A DNA stretch of 44,704 bases, from positions 1 through 44,704 of the forward strand of contig JAFZLA010000019.1 in NCBI GenBank assembly GCA_017551705.1, written 5' to 3'. How positions within the stretch are numbered: position 1 is the first letter of the stretch; each line of letters begins with the position of its first letter. The position numbers and the translations under genes are program-made. A model generated the notes under the pieces. It had not been told where the DNA came from. It did no database searches and saw only the letters and a program-made list of their open reading frames with translations. The stretch comes from Treponema sp. GTDB taxonomy: Bacteria; Spirochaetota; Spirochaetia; Treponematales; Treponemataceae. Below, one piece after another: positions 10,201 through 17,884 of this stretch.

Positions 10201-11866
10201 TGGCTCGGCGCAACTTGATTACTTTAAAGAGAGCGTTCTTGATTACAGAATAAGAAAGGCCGGCGGAGATGTCGGCGACAGTGGCGCCTTCTTTTTGCGC
10301 CTGCTTTACGCGGCTGTTCATAAAGACTGTGCAGCGGCTTCCTAGGTCAACCGGCTGCTGCGCCGTCAAAGCCTTTTGGCTAAACTCGCGCACGTCCATT
10401 CCCATCGTGCGGGCAAAGTTGTCCAAAAAACTTCCGCAGCCCGACGAGCAGGCTTCGTTAAGCTGGATAGAAGAAATCGCGCCGTCTTTCATGCGCAGGC
10501 ACTTCATGTCTTGGCCGCCGATGTCCAAAAGGAATTCAACGCCGGGAACAAAAAAGTCTGCCGCCCTAAAGTGAGTGATTGTCTCTACCTCGCCGGCGTC
10601 AACGCCCAGCGCGGCTTGGAACAAGGCCTCGCCGTAACCTGTGCTGACGGCGCGCGCGATGTAAACGTCTTTGGGAAGGCGGGCGTACAAGTCCTTTAAT
10701 GTCTGGACGGCGATGTCGACGGGATTGCCCGCGTTGGCCGTGTAAAAGTTCCACAAGATGCGGCCGTCGATGTCGGTAAGGACAGCCTTTGTTGTTGTCG
10801 AGCCCGAATCCAATCCAAGGAAGACCGGGCCCTTTGTGGAATCCAAGTCGCCGCGCAAAGCCTTTTCGCTTGCGTGCCTTTCGCGGAATTCCTTAAGCTC
10901 CTCCTCGTTCTTAAAGAGGGGCTCAAGGCGCTGGACTTCGTGGAGCTCGGCGCCCACAAGATTTTTTAGCGACTCGCGGAACTCCGCGATTGTAGGAAAG
11001 TTGAACTGCTTTTCTTCGGGGCCGCAAACAAATTTGCGCTCGGCCGAATAAGCCGCGCCCTGCGCCACAAACAGCTGCGAATTTTCGGGAACGATAATTT
11101 CGTCGTCTTTTAATTTAAGCGTTTCGATAAAGCGCTGGCGCAGCTGCTCCATAAAGTGCAGGGGGCCGCCCAAAAAGGCAACCTTTCCGCGAATGGGCTT
11201 TCCGCACGCAAGGCCCGAGATTGTTTGTGTGACGACAGCCTGGTAAATCGAGGCCGCTATATCTTCGCGCCTGGCGCCTTCGTTGATAAGCGGCTGAACG
11301 TCTGTCTTGGCAAAAACACCGCAGCGGGCGGCGATAGGATAAATTGTGGTGGCTCCGGCCGCAAGCTTGTTGAGGCCGCCAGCGTCTGTTTCCAAAAGAG
11401 CGGCCATTTGGTCGATGAAGGCGCCCGTTCCGCCGGCGCAAGTTCCGTTCATGCGCTGCTCGACGCCGCCTTTAAAGTATGTGATTTTTGCATCCTCGCC
11501 GCCAAGCTCGATCACCACGTCGGTTTGCGGAATTATTTTTCGGACGGCGGTTGTGGCCGCGATTACTTCTTGAATGAACGGCACGTTGAGCCACTGGCTT
11601 ACGGCCAAGCCGCCGCTTCCTGTCACCTTTACGCTGAGAGTTTGCTGAGCTCCTTGGGGACATTGTTTTTCCAAAGAGTCAAGGGCGTTGTTTACGACAG
11701 AGATGATTGTTGAGCGGATGTCGGCGCGGTGGCGCTCGTAGGCGCTGTAAAGCAGCTGGTCGTTTTGGCCCAAGGCCGCCACCTTTACGGTGGTGGAGCC
11801 AACGTCAATGCCAAAACGAATGGGGTCGATTATTTTAGTAAATTTTGCGCCTTCAGTTAATTCCAT
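7292..11866 (-). CDS. 2-hydroxyacyl-CoA dehydratase activase-type protein, two ATPase domains fused to dehydratase-like region
   Basis: A 1524-residue cytosolic protein. Residues 15-280 and about 345-610 are two BadF/BcrA/HgdC-type ATPase domains with ASKHA phosphate loops (GIDVGSTTVK and GLDSGSTTTK). Each keeps the Cys pair that binds the bridging [4Fe-4S] cluster in activases: GTCAGGTGAF with ARCGVF, and EACSSGCGSF with SRCTVF. A CGKCQNNC knot follows near 655, then a DUF2229-like region (CYPGKISHGHVESL) and a C-terminal HgdB/C-like region (VQPFACLPNHVTGKG). Known activases drive ATP-dependent electron transfer to a radical dehydratase; in this all-in-one form the substrate is unknown. Promoter at 11876-11904; the ATG follows the -10 box by only 9 bases. 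Confidence 0.85.
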   Translation of the reverse strand: MELTEGAKFTKIIDPIRFGIDVGSTTVKVAALGQNDQLLYSAYERHRADIRSTIISVVNNALDSLEKQCPQGAQQTLSVKVTGSGGLAVSQWLNVPFIQEVIAATTAVRKIIPQTDVVIELGGEDAKITYFKGGVEQRMNGTCAGGTGAFIDQMAALLETDAGGLNKLAAGATTIYPIAARCGVFAKTDVQPLINEGARREDIAASIYQAVVTQTISGLACGKPIRGKVAFLGGPLHFMEQLRQRFIETLKLKDDEIIVPENSQLFVAQGAAYSAERKFVCGPEEKQFNFPTIAEFRESLKNLVGAELHEVQRLEPLFKNEEELKEFRERHASEKALRGDLDSTKGPVFLGLDSGSTTTKAVLTDIDGRILWNFYTANAGNPVDIAVQTLKDLYARLPKDVYIARAVSTGYGEALFQAALGVDAGEVETITHFRAADFFVPGVEFLLDIGGQDMKCLRMKDGAISSIQLNEACSSGCGSFLDNFARTMGMDVREFSQKALTAQQPVDLGSRCTVFMNSRVKQAQKEGATVADISAGLSYSVIKNALFKVIKLRRASDIGTKVVVQGGTFNNDAVLRAFEKISGVNVFRPDVAGLMGAYGSALIACDQWRDLMAPKPGEPEGTVHDVRTTLATLEQLQNFHVDLDLRRCGKCQNNCLLTINTFTTKDKDGKEVSRAFVTGNRCERGAELGDKVSVIDASNKANTKIDGSDADVIPNLFAWKYKRVFDYTPLALQDAPMGEVGIPRVLNMYENYPLWFTFFTKLGFRVRLSPRSTRSVYEKGLESIPSESVCYPGKISHGHVESLLKAGVKFIFYPCAPYEKQEDSGAGNHYNCPIVTSYPEVLRNNIDALRQDSSILYLDPFLPIYDKNRLAYRLFEELHPHFAQITLSKVMRAVDEAWKEQEKFRAEIRQKGEEALERIITTGVHGIVLSGRPYHLDPEINHGIPEMIQGLGLAVFTEDAVAHLGSIERPLRITDQWVYHNRLYRAAAFVSEMPNLELVQITSFGCGLDAVTADQVDEILKSKGRMYTLIKIDEGSNLGAVRIRIRSLIAAVRAHERNHTRPEYKSAAYKRQVFTKEMRYKHTIIAPQMSPIHFRLVQKAFNYSGYKFEVLDAVDPKAVETGLKFVNNDACYPSILVAGQMIAALESGKYDLNNTSLIITQTGGGCRATNYIGFIRRALNDAGWSNIPVLSLSAQGFEKNPGFKITLPLLHRALMAIMVGDVLMRVLYRTRPYEKVPGSANALYEKWNARAEKQLESMSLHGYHKLLKNIIKEFDALPLLPVKKPRVGVVGEILVKFHPTANNNIVETIEKEGAECVMPDLADFFFYSFSTGIFRHEQLAFPKKTERNAKLFVWFMELYRRDMKRFLKNSRRFDAPSSIYELMKGVDDIVQLGNITGEGWFLTAEMVELIHTGVPSIACVQPFACLPNHVTGKGMIKELRRRYPGTNISAIDYDPGSSEVNQLNRLKLLLSNAPAGKHPDETPQGKIWTPAGEVEPQVHLAEGAVFVDPEPVAASDIPPVLDAN

Positions 11867-11875
11867 AACCTAGTT

Positions 11876-11904
11876 ATTATAGCGCATATATAGTAGAAAT
11901 GCAA
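11876..11904 (-). promoter_or_regulatory. sigma-70 promoter for the 1524-aa activase gene
   Basis: On the minus strand TTGCAT (11899-11904), a 17-base spacer, then TATAAT (11876-11881). The ATG at 11866 begins 9 bases after the -10 box, so transcription should start at or within a few bases of the start codon. Confidence 0.7.
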
Positions 11905-11943
11905 GCAAAACGCGCGAGGGCGCGACCGGCGCCCTACACGCTC

Positions 11944-13425
11944 CTATTTTGTCTTGATGCGGAAAGTGCTGCCGACAGCGAGCGAGGCGGCCAGTTCCGG
12001 CTTGTCAAGCGAAATGTAATAGTTTTCCGCGTGGAACAAAAGCGAACCGGTTCCGACCTTTACTTTTCCGTTGTAAATGTCGACCTTTGTACTGCCGTCG
12101 CGGGCCGCGTTTTGCTTCCAAGAGTCGCGGATAAAGACCGCGGGGCCGTACTCAGTCGATGGGTCAAGGACAAAGCCGGCCGTCTTTTCGTCAACCAAAG
12201 AAGAATTCAATATGTTGACATAAGACTGGCTTGCGGTCTTTTCAAAGTCGCGCTGCTCGTTGGCTTCGGCGACAAGTTTTTGGGCTTCCGCAACCTCGCC
12301 TTTCATGCGCTCAACCTCTTGGTTGGCGGCCGAGGCGTCGCTTTGGTTTGCCTTTATTTCGCTTAGGGCCGCGCGGGCCAAACTGTTTGCGATTGTGTAA
12401 GAAAGCTTCTTTTCGCCTGCCACGACGTTCTTCATCGAGTTGCGATGGGGAATCGAAGCCGACTTTGCAAGCAAAAGCTCCAAGTCCGCGTAGTTGGCCT
12501 CAGCGTCTGAAAGCGCGGCCGAAAACTCTTCGCTAAGCTGGGGAGCGTCCTCGCCCAAAAGCGTCTCCGAATTGAACACGCCAAGAGGATGCTGGTTGGC
12601 GCTTGTGATTACGTCCTTAGTCTTTGAGTCCTTGATCACGGGGTCAAAGCTGGCAAGCTCTTCCTCGTAGCGCTTGGCGATTTCGTTTGTGGCGTTCTTG
12701 CGCTCCTCAAAGTCTTTTTTGCGGGTTTCTTCCAAAAGATTTTTGGCCTCGGCAAGCTGCGCCTCGTAGTCGTCCACCAATTTTTGACGCTCAAGTTGGC
12801 GGGCTTGGCGCTCGCTGTCCATCTTGCGCTCCCACTCCTGCGCGCGGGCAACGTTCTCGCTGTCGTAAGACTTTAGCTGCTCTTCGTACTGCTTGGCCTC
12901 GGCGTCGGCGGTCTTAAGCTGCTCGTCAATTTCGGCGTGGGCGGCCGAAACTTCCTTGTTGTAGTCGCTTTGAATTTTTTCCCTGCGCGCGGCAAGGGCG
13001 TTTTTTGAAAGGCTTGTCCTTTTTAGCAAGTCCAAGTCCGCCTGCATTTTTTGCTTGGCCCTTTCTATGCGAGCGTCAAGCGTTCCCTGCAAAGAGGCGC
13101 GGCGCTTTGAGGCTTCCTCAAAATTTTCCTGCGCGCGCTCCAACTGGTTAAAGAGGTTTTGCAAGTTCAAGTCTTCGAACGACGAAAGGTTTACGTCAAT
13201 CCGCTCGGCGCTTTTTCCGATTCCGCGGACAGTGCAAATTGTGACAAGAATTACAAAGACAAACGTAAGGCCCAAGGCAATCCAAACGTTCCAAAGGCGG
13301 TTGTTGCGGGTCTTGGCGTATTCGGTCTCAAGGTCGTAAACCCTGACTTTTTTTGAACGGCGAAGGGGCTCAAGCTCCTCGCTCAAGAAAAGAGAAAGCT
13401 CCTTTACTTTGTCGTCATTGCCCAT
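11944..13425 (-). CDS. membrane-anchored coiled-coil protein, 493 aa
   Basis: Family not recognised. After about 45 N-terminal residues, charged and presumably cytoplasmic, there is one membrane helix (WIALGLTFVFVILVTICTV). About 300 residues of Glu/Lys/Ala-rich coiled coil follow, and a roughly 100-residue C-terminal globular part rich in beta-type sequence (GFVLDPSTEYGPAVFIRD and after). With one helix the coiled coil would be periplasmic if the N-terminus is inside. I chose ATG 13425 because GGAGGGG sits just upstream; an earlier in-frame ATG at 13437 overlaps that site. The start overlaps the end of the nucleotide cyclase gene by 22 bases, which suggests a coupled pair and a functional link to the cyclase. 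Confidence 0.75.
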   Translation of the reverse strand: MGNDDKVKELSLFLSEELEPLRRSKKVRVYDLETEYAKTRNNRLWNVWIALGLTFVFVILVTICTVRGIGKSAERIDVNLSSFEDLNLQNLFNQLERAQENFEEASKRRASLQGTLDARIERAKQKMQADLDLLKRTSLSKNALAARREKIQSDYNKEVSAAHAEIDEQLKTADAEAKQYEEQLKSYDSENVARAQEWERKMDSERQARQLERQKLVDDYEAQLAEAKNLLEETRKKDFEERKNATNEIAKRYEEELASFDPVIKDSKTKDVITSANQHPLGVFNSETLLGEDAPQLSEEFSAALSDAEANYADLELLLAKSASIPHRNSMKNVVAGEKKLSYTIANSLARAALSEIKANQSDASAANQEVERMKGEVAEAQKLVAEANEQRDFEKTASQSYVNILNSSLVDEKTAGFVLDPSTEYGPAVFIRDSWKQNAARDGSTKVDIYNGKVKVGTGSLLFHAENYYISLDKPELAASLAVGSTFRIKTK

Positions 13426-15098
13426 ATGCCCCTCCATTTGTCAGGCGCGTTTCCTCTGGCGCCCATGCGTTCCATAAACACGTCGGCGACTTCCATATCG
13501 ACTTTTTTGAAAAGCTTTCTGGCGTTTTTCCAGTCGCCGTCATAGTAGGCTTGCAAGGCCTCCTCAAAAATGTCAAACTGACCGATGAGCTTTTGCTGAG
13601 CCTCGTTCTCGGTGTCGAGCGGAAAGTAAATCTTCTTTCCTTTTGTTTTTCCTTTGACTTGAATCGTGTCGATTTCGTAGAACTTGTAGCGGTCGCTCTT
13701 GTCCTTTACGTCGTCGACGATGTATTCGGAGACTACAATCGGCAAGTGGTAAATGCGGGTCACGCCTTCCAAGCGCGACGCGGAGTTTACGTTGTCGCCG
13801 ATTACTGTGTTGGTCATGTGCTCGTCGCTACCAATGTTTCCGTAGAAAACCGTTCCGCCGTCAATGCCTACGCCGATGTCCAAAAGAACGGCCTTGTAAA
13901 CGCGGTCTTCGGCGGCGGTGAGCTTGCGGGTCTCCTCAATCTTTTTGCGCTGGGCCTTCATCTTTTCGCGAAGCTCGGCGGTTACATAAGTGATGCGCCA
14001 GCCGGCGTCGATGGCCTCAAGCGACTTGAGCTCGGGGTTTTTGTAGGAACCGAATATCGCCAAAATCGCGTCGCCGATGATTGAGCCGACAACGCCGTTC
14101 TCTTCGTGAACGTCGTGGATTACATTGTTGTAGTGAACGTTGAGAAGGTCGATGATTTCGTTTCCCAAAGTTTCGGTTCTGTAAGTGAAGCTCTTGATGT
14201 CGCTGAACAAAATCGTAAGCTCGCGCTGCATTCCTTCCAACTTGATCGTGTGGTCGGTGTAGGCCTTTGAGACGACGTCCTTTGAAACGAACTTTTGGAA
14301 TGTCGTCAAAAGGTTGTTGACCGAAACCGAAAGCGAGTTGAACGAGGCGGCCATGTAAGTGATGTCGTCGTTGGGAGCGTCGTCGATGTCGATTGTGGCC
14401 AACTGCGACTTTTGCTGCATGTCGTAAAGGCTGCTTGTGATTTTGGAAATGCTCACAAAGAGCGCGCGGAACATGTAAACGCCCAGCGCCACAAAGACAG
14501 CGGTGAGCAAAAGAATGACCACAGTGATGATGGCAAGAATCGTAACCTTGTAGCGGGCAGTGTCAAAGCGCGACTCGGCGCGGACAAGGTAAACGTTCCA
14601 GTCTTCGGAATACTTGTAAATGCCGTGGTACTCCGAGCCCCGCAAGACAAAGTCTATTTGGCCTTCGACGATTCCCCTGTCAAAGTTGTCGTTCAACTTG
14701 GACAAGGCCTGCTTGTCGGGAAAGCTCAAAAGGTCGGAGCCGTCGGCCGAAGCGCAAAAGAGCGCCACGCCAGTTCGGTCAAAGCCCAAGGCCATGCTGT
14801 GGGGATTGGAAAATTCTTCCTTGGCCGAATTCTTTAGCGTCTCCAGGCATTCTTCCCTGTTTTTTTTGTAAGCGTAAATTTGGTATTGGCTTGAGGCGTT
14901 TTTGTAAAGTTCCTTTAGCTGGGTGACCGTAAGCCTGTTGGTCAATTCCGTGACTTGCCTTTGCGAAAGCTGAACGGAAATCAAGTTGGTCATGAAATTG
15001 GACATCAAGATGAGCGAGATGAAAATCACCAAAATCTTGACCGAAATAGGAATTATCGGCGTGTTGCCGACATATTGGAAAAACCTTTTTTTAGCCAA
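13404..15098 (-). CDS. membrane-bound class III adenylate/guanylate cyclase with HAMP domain
   Basis: A 564-residue signalling enzyme making a cyclic nucleotide from ATP or GTP. Order: membrane helix (about 15-45), extracytoplasmic sensor of some 140 residues, second helix (TILAIITVVILLLTAVFVAL), HAMP linker, then the catalytic domain. There FSDIKSFT and IIGDAILAIFG hold the two metal Asp residues and NSASRLE holds the Asn/Arg pair. The position just before IIGD, normally a base-selecting Lys, is Ser here (GSIIGD), so the substrate is uncertain. The start is TTG at 15098, fixed by AAGGAG 7 bases upstream. The downstream coiled-coil gene overlaps its end. Confidence 0.88.
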   Translation of the reverse strand: MAKKRFFQYVGNTPIIPISVKILVIFISLILMSNFMTNLISVQLSQRQVTELTNRLTVTQLKELYKNASSQYQIYAYKKNREECLETLKNSAKEEFSNPHSMALGFDRTGVALFCASADGSDLLSFPDKQALSKLNDNFDRGIVEGQIDFVLRGSEYHGIYKYSEDWNVYLVRAESRFDTARYKVTILAIITVVILLLTAVFVALGVYMFRALFVSISKITSSLYDMQQKSQLATIDIDDAPNDDITYMAASFNSLSVSVNNLLTTFQKFVSKDVVSKAYTDHTIKLEGMQRELTILFSDIKSFTYRTETLGNEIIDLLNVHYNNVIHDVHEENGVVGSIIGDAILAIFGSYKNPELKSLEAIDAGWRITYVTAELREKMKAQRKKIEETRKLTAAEDRVYKAVLLDIGVGIDGGTVFYGNIGSDEHMTNTVIGDNVNSASRLEGVTRIYHLPIVVSEYIVDDVKDKSDRYKFYEIDTIQVKGKTKGKKIYFPLDTENEAQQKLIGQFDIFEEALQAYYDGDWKNARKLFKKVDMEVADVFMERMGARGNAPDKWRGIWAMTTK

Positions 15099-15119
15099 CT
15101 TTTTTCTCCTTATCAGTAT

Positions 15120-15148
15120 ATTGTAAACCCTAAAAGTCAAATTTGCAA
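15120..15148 (-). promoter_or_regulatory. sigma-70 promoter for the cyclase gene
   Basis: Minus strand TTGCAA (15143-15148), 17-base spacer, TACAAT (15120-15125). The predicted start leaves a leader of about 15-20 bases that carries AAGGAG before the TTG start codon at 15098. Confidence 0.6.
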
Positions 15149-15192
15149 GAATTTTTTTGGAGAAATTAGAAAAAAGCGCGGCGGTTATGTTA

Positions 15193-15219
15193 ACAAAAAA
15201 AACGGGGCCAAAGCCCCGT
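15193..15219 (-). terminator. rho-independent terminator of the outer-membrane-type gene
   Basis: ACGGGGC caaa GCCCCGT forms a 7-bp stem; read on the minus strand it is followed by eight T. It lies just past the stop at 15238 and upstream of the cyclase promoter, separating the two transcripts. Confidence 0.85.
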
Positions 15220-15237
15220 GTGGTAGGAAAATCGTTC

Positions 15238-16398
15238 CTACAGCGAGAACCTTAAGCTGAAGGCGCCGCCGTAATTCTTTGAGACAAAGTCGTAGCTGGC
15301 GCTAAAGGTAAGGTCGATGACCGCAAGGTCAAAGCAAAATCCGCCCTGAACCACAGGATAGAACTTGAAGCCGCTTACGCCGCCGTTAAACTTGGAGGGA
15401 AGCAAGCCGTAGCTGATGGCCTTGTCGATGTTTTCGTTGTTGTCGCTCAAAATGTTCTTCCAGTTGATGTCCTTTGCGTACCAGTCCACGCTTGTGTTGG
15501 TGAACATAAAGCGGGCGCCTACAAAGGGCCTAAAGAAGGCTAGCTTTGTTGAAATTTGGGCGTTGAGGTTAAAGTTGTGGCTCTTGAATTCCAAGCCCGC
15601 GTTGGCCTCGTCGGCGGCCACGTTGACCGCGCCCTTGGTGTAGTAGTAGCCAGCGCCGACAGAAAGGCGGGTGTCGAATTTTTCGATTTTCCACACGCAA
15701 TAGCGAACGTCAAAGCCGATGGCAAAAAAGTCGAACGAAACCGGCTTTATGGCGCTCTTGAGCTTGGATATTCTTGAAGAGTCAAAGGTTGAGATTGTAA
15801 ATCCAACGTCAAAGGGAAGCTCAAAGTCGTTGACCTTTACGCCGCCCAAACGCGCGTCGACCGTGACGGTGGGCATGCCCAATGTCGTCGGCAAGCCCCC
15901 CATGCTGATTTTAAAGGCGTCGCAAGTCTTTTTTAGGGGAGCCATGTCCAATTTGGCCGCTCCGACGTTGAGTCCAAGTCCAAAGGCAGGGCGGAATTTT
16001 TCGCCCCCAACTTGAACAAGGTAGCCAATCCAAGAATTTGCCCAAACGTTCTGCTGAACCTGCGCGTCGGGCAAAGATCCGCGGATCACGTCGGCAAAGT
16101 CGTTGAGGCCGTTCTTGGCCACAGTGTAGGGGTGGTCGGTTCCAAGGCTGGACACAACATAGTCGTCGTAGGCCTTTTTCACTTCCGTGGCCGCGTTATC
16201 CAACTGCGTGCTTGTTACATTATTTTCCTTTAACTTTTCTTCAATCTCACTTTTATGCTGGTCAACGATGTTCGCCACGTCGTCAGGCAGGTCGTAAGAC
16301 CATGAAGACCCGTCAGGAAGGGTCAGAGTCACAGTTCTGGCGAACGACGGAAGCGCGGCCAAAGCCACGATTCCCAAGGCAATTATCAGTTTTCTCAT
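15238..16398 (-). CDS. exported, probable outer-membrane beta-barrel protein, 386 aa
   Basis: MRKLIIALGIVALAALPSFA is a clear Sec signal peptide (cleavage after SFA). About 110 residues of mostly helical, charged sequence follow. From about residue 125 to the end there are repeated amphipathic strand-like stretches with alternating aromatic residues and Gly turns (YYYTKGAV, FVGARFMFTN, GAFSLRFSL), which suggests a barrel whose last strand ends at the C-terminus. I do not recognise a named family; barrel placement is inference. AAGGAGG stands 7 bases before the ATG and the promoter is a perfect consensus, so strong expression is expected. It is transcribed alone, between its own promoter and terminator. 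Confidence 0.75.
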   Translation of the reverse strand: MRKLIIALGIVALAALPSFARTVTLTLPDGSSWSYDLPDDVANIVDQHKSEIEEKLKENNVTSTQLDNAATEVKKAYDDYVVSSLGTDHPYTVAKNGLNDFADVIRGSLPDAQVQQNVWANSWIGYLVQVGGEKFRPAFGLGLNVGAAKLDMAPLKKTCDAFKISMGGLPTTLGMPTVTVDARLGGVKVNDFELPFDVGFTISTFDSSRISKLKSAIKPVSFDFFAIGFDVRYCVWKIEKFDTRLSVGAGYYYTKGAVNVAADEANAGLEFKSHNFNLNAQISTKLAFFRPFVGARFMFTNTSVDWYAKDINWKNILSDNNENIDKAISYGLLPSKFNGGVSGFKFYPVVQGGFCFDLAVIDLTFSASYDFVSKNYGGAFSLRFSL

Positions 16399-16433
16399 AT
16401 GTCAACCTCCTTGGCATAAGATGAACAGCGCCC

Positions 16434-16462
16434 ATTATACCCCAAAAACCGCCCTTTGTCAA
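16434..16462 (-). promoter_or_regulatory. full-consensus sigma-70 promoter
   Basis: Minus strand TTGACA (16457-16462), 17 bases, TATAAT (16434-16439): all twelve bases match the consensus. It drives the outer-membrane-type gene starting at 16398. Confidence 0.85.
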
Positions 16463-16490
16463 AGTAAATCGCTTGACCAGGGCGGCGCCA

Positions 16491-16519
16491 TTGACATTTT
16501 TGGGGATTAAGAATAAATT
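16491..16519 (+). promoter_or_regulatory. sigma-70 promoter of the lipoprotein gene
   Basis: TTGACA (16491-16496), 17 bases, TAAATT (16514-16519). It is divergent from the promoter at 16434-16462, with only 28 bases between the two -35 boxes. Confidence 0.65.
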
Positions 16520-16551
16520 GTTGTTATATCCTAGTTTTTTGGAGGAAAAAC

Positions 16552-17754
16552 ATGAAAATTACAAAGACATTGGCCATTCTCTGCGTTTTGGGAGCGGGGC
16601 TCTTGGCCTTTACTTCTTGCAAGGACACTTCTGGAGACGGAAAAACTTCAGCAGCGGATTCAGCTGCCGGCGTAGCCGAAAAGTGGGCGCTTAAAATGGA
16701 AGTTGACGCCACGGGTGACGAGATCAAGGTTGGCGGCAAGGCCATCATTGACTCTAACGAAGGAACAGAGGACACAATCGAAGAGGACACTGATGCAGGA
16801 AAAACAACCCCTACAGGCCACGCGCTGCAGCGCCAACGCTGCGGCAAGCGCTTTTTTAAGGAAATCACAGGCGGCTTTAACAACACCGAAGGCTTCCGCA
16901 CAAACATCGTTCTAAAAATAAAAGACGGAACTAAAGCTGTAAAATGGTGCAATCCCGAAGTAAAGACAGCAAGCGGCAAACCGAGAACCGCTGGCGCCGG
17001 AATGATTTTTGACTTTAACCAATACGAAAAGGTTGCCGGAACAAAGACCTACGACTTTTTCTTCTTGTCATTCAAGCCGACCATCTCTGGCGATGCGATA
17101 ACAGGAGTTACTTGCTTCTTTGAGCGCTACAGCGGCGTAAAGAAGTATAAAGAAGGTATTTACTCAAGTCATGCCGCAGCCAGCGCCCTTGGAAAAAACT
17201 ACATCCAAACCGCCGTTGGAACATGGGACAACACCTTGTATGACGTCGAGGCTGACAAAACTTACTCTAAAGACCTTACAAAAGGCACAGACTACTATTT
17301 GGACTCAGAAGGAAGCGCCGTCATCGGCGTTGACGTAAAGCAGATTGAAAAAGGCGAATACACTGTCCGCATCGGAAAAATCAGCTACAAGGTCAAAGAC
17401 GTCGACACAGAGTTCACTGCCTCAAACTTCAAGCAAAGTTGGAAAACAACGTTTACAGCCGGCACTACAATGGGCAAGGGCGGCGACAAGGCCGGAACAT
17501 CCAGCATCGAAGGCTACACAAACTGGACTCACGTAAAGAAGGACGACACCACTTCAAACCTCAAGGGCGGCGTCATGGTTTACGGCTTTGCCCCCTACGG
17601 AACAAACCCTGTAGCCGCATACTACACTTGCAACACAAAGTTGGCTTCAAACACCGCCGAAACAGAAGGATCTGGCACTGACTATGTAGGCGACTGGAAC
17701 CGCGCCAAAGACATCAACGATGACGGCATAGTTTACGAGTATGTTTACTACTAA
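16552..17754 (+). CDS. lipoprotein of unknown function, 400 aa
   Basis: MKITKTLAILCVLGAGLLAFTSC is a lipoprotein signal with the modified Cys at residue 23; the loose box FTSC fits spirochaetes. A short low-complexity Ser/Gly/Ala/Asp linker follows, as in exposed spirochaetal lipoproteins. The mature part is rich in Thr, Lys, Tyr and Gly with strand-like patterns and no recognisable catalytic motif. I do not recognise the family. GGAGG lies 6 bases upstream of the ATG. It has its own promoter and terminator and is divergent from the outer-membrane-type gene. A surface or periplasmic role is inferred only from the signal. Confidence 0.8.
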   Translation: MKITKTLAILCVLGAGLLAFTSCKDTSGDGKTSAADSAAGVAEKWALKMEVDATGDEIKVGGKAIIDSNEGTEDTIEEDTDAGKTTPTGHALQRQRCGKRFFKEITGGFNNTEGFRTNIVLKIKDGTKAVKWCNPEVKTASGKPRTAGAGMIFDFNQYEKVAGTKTYDFFFLSFKPTISGDAITGVTCFFERYSGVKKYKEGIYSSHAAASALGKNYIQTAVGTWDNTLYDVEADKTYSKDLTKGTDYYLDSEGSAVIGVDVKQIEKGEYTVRIGKISYKVKDVDTEFTASNFKQSWKTTFTAGTTMGKGGDKAGTSSIEGYTNWTHVKKDDTTSNLKGGVMVYGFAPYGTNPVAAYYTCNTKLASNTAETEGSGTDYVGDWNRAKDINDDGIVYEYVYY

Positions 17755-17762
17755 CAAACACT

Positions 17763-17829
17763 TTGGCGCCAGCAAGGCTTGACCTGCAAGCGCCAACAAA
17801 CGGCCGCTCCGCTTGGGGCGGCTTTTTTT
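17763..17829 (+). terminator. terminator after the lipoprotein gene
   Basis: GCCGCTCC (17803-17810), loop GCTT, GGGGCGGC, then seven T: a strong rho-independent terminator at 17803-17829. An earlier hairpin, TTGGCGC (17763) with GCGCCAA (17790) and an inner GCTTG/CAAGC stem, precedes it. Confidence 0.85.
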
Positions 17830-17847
17830 GTTCCCCCCAAAATTCAA

Positions 17848-17876
17848 TTGAACAATTCCCCAAAATTCGCTACAAT
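17848..17876 (+). promoter_or_regulatory. sigma-70 promoter of valS
   Basis: TTGAAC (17848-17853), 17 bases, TACAAT (17871-17876). The ATG at 17885 begins only 8 bases after the -10 box and no Shine-Dalgarno site exists, so the valS mRNA should be leaderless or nearly so. No T-box leader fits in the space. Confidence 0.7.
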
Positions 17877-17884
17877 ATTCCCCC

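Noticed and set aside
13414-13423. GTCATTGCCC resembling the start of the hairpin repeat
   Set aside because: There is no matching second arm, so no hairpin; it is part of the ribosome-site and start region of the coiled-coil gene.
17830-17884. Possible T-box leader before valS
   Set aside because: Only about 55 bases separate the previous terminator from the ATG and they hold the promoter; no room for a T-box, and no antiterminator sequence is seen.
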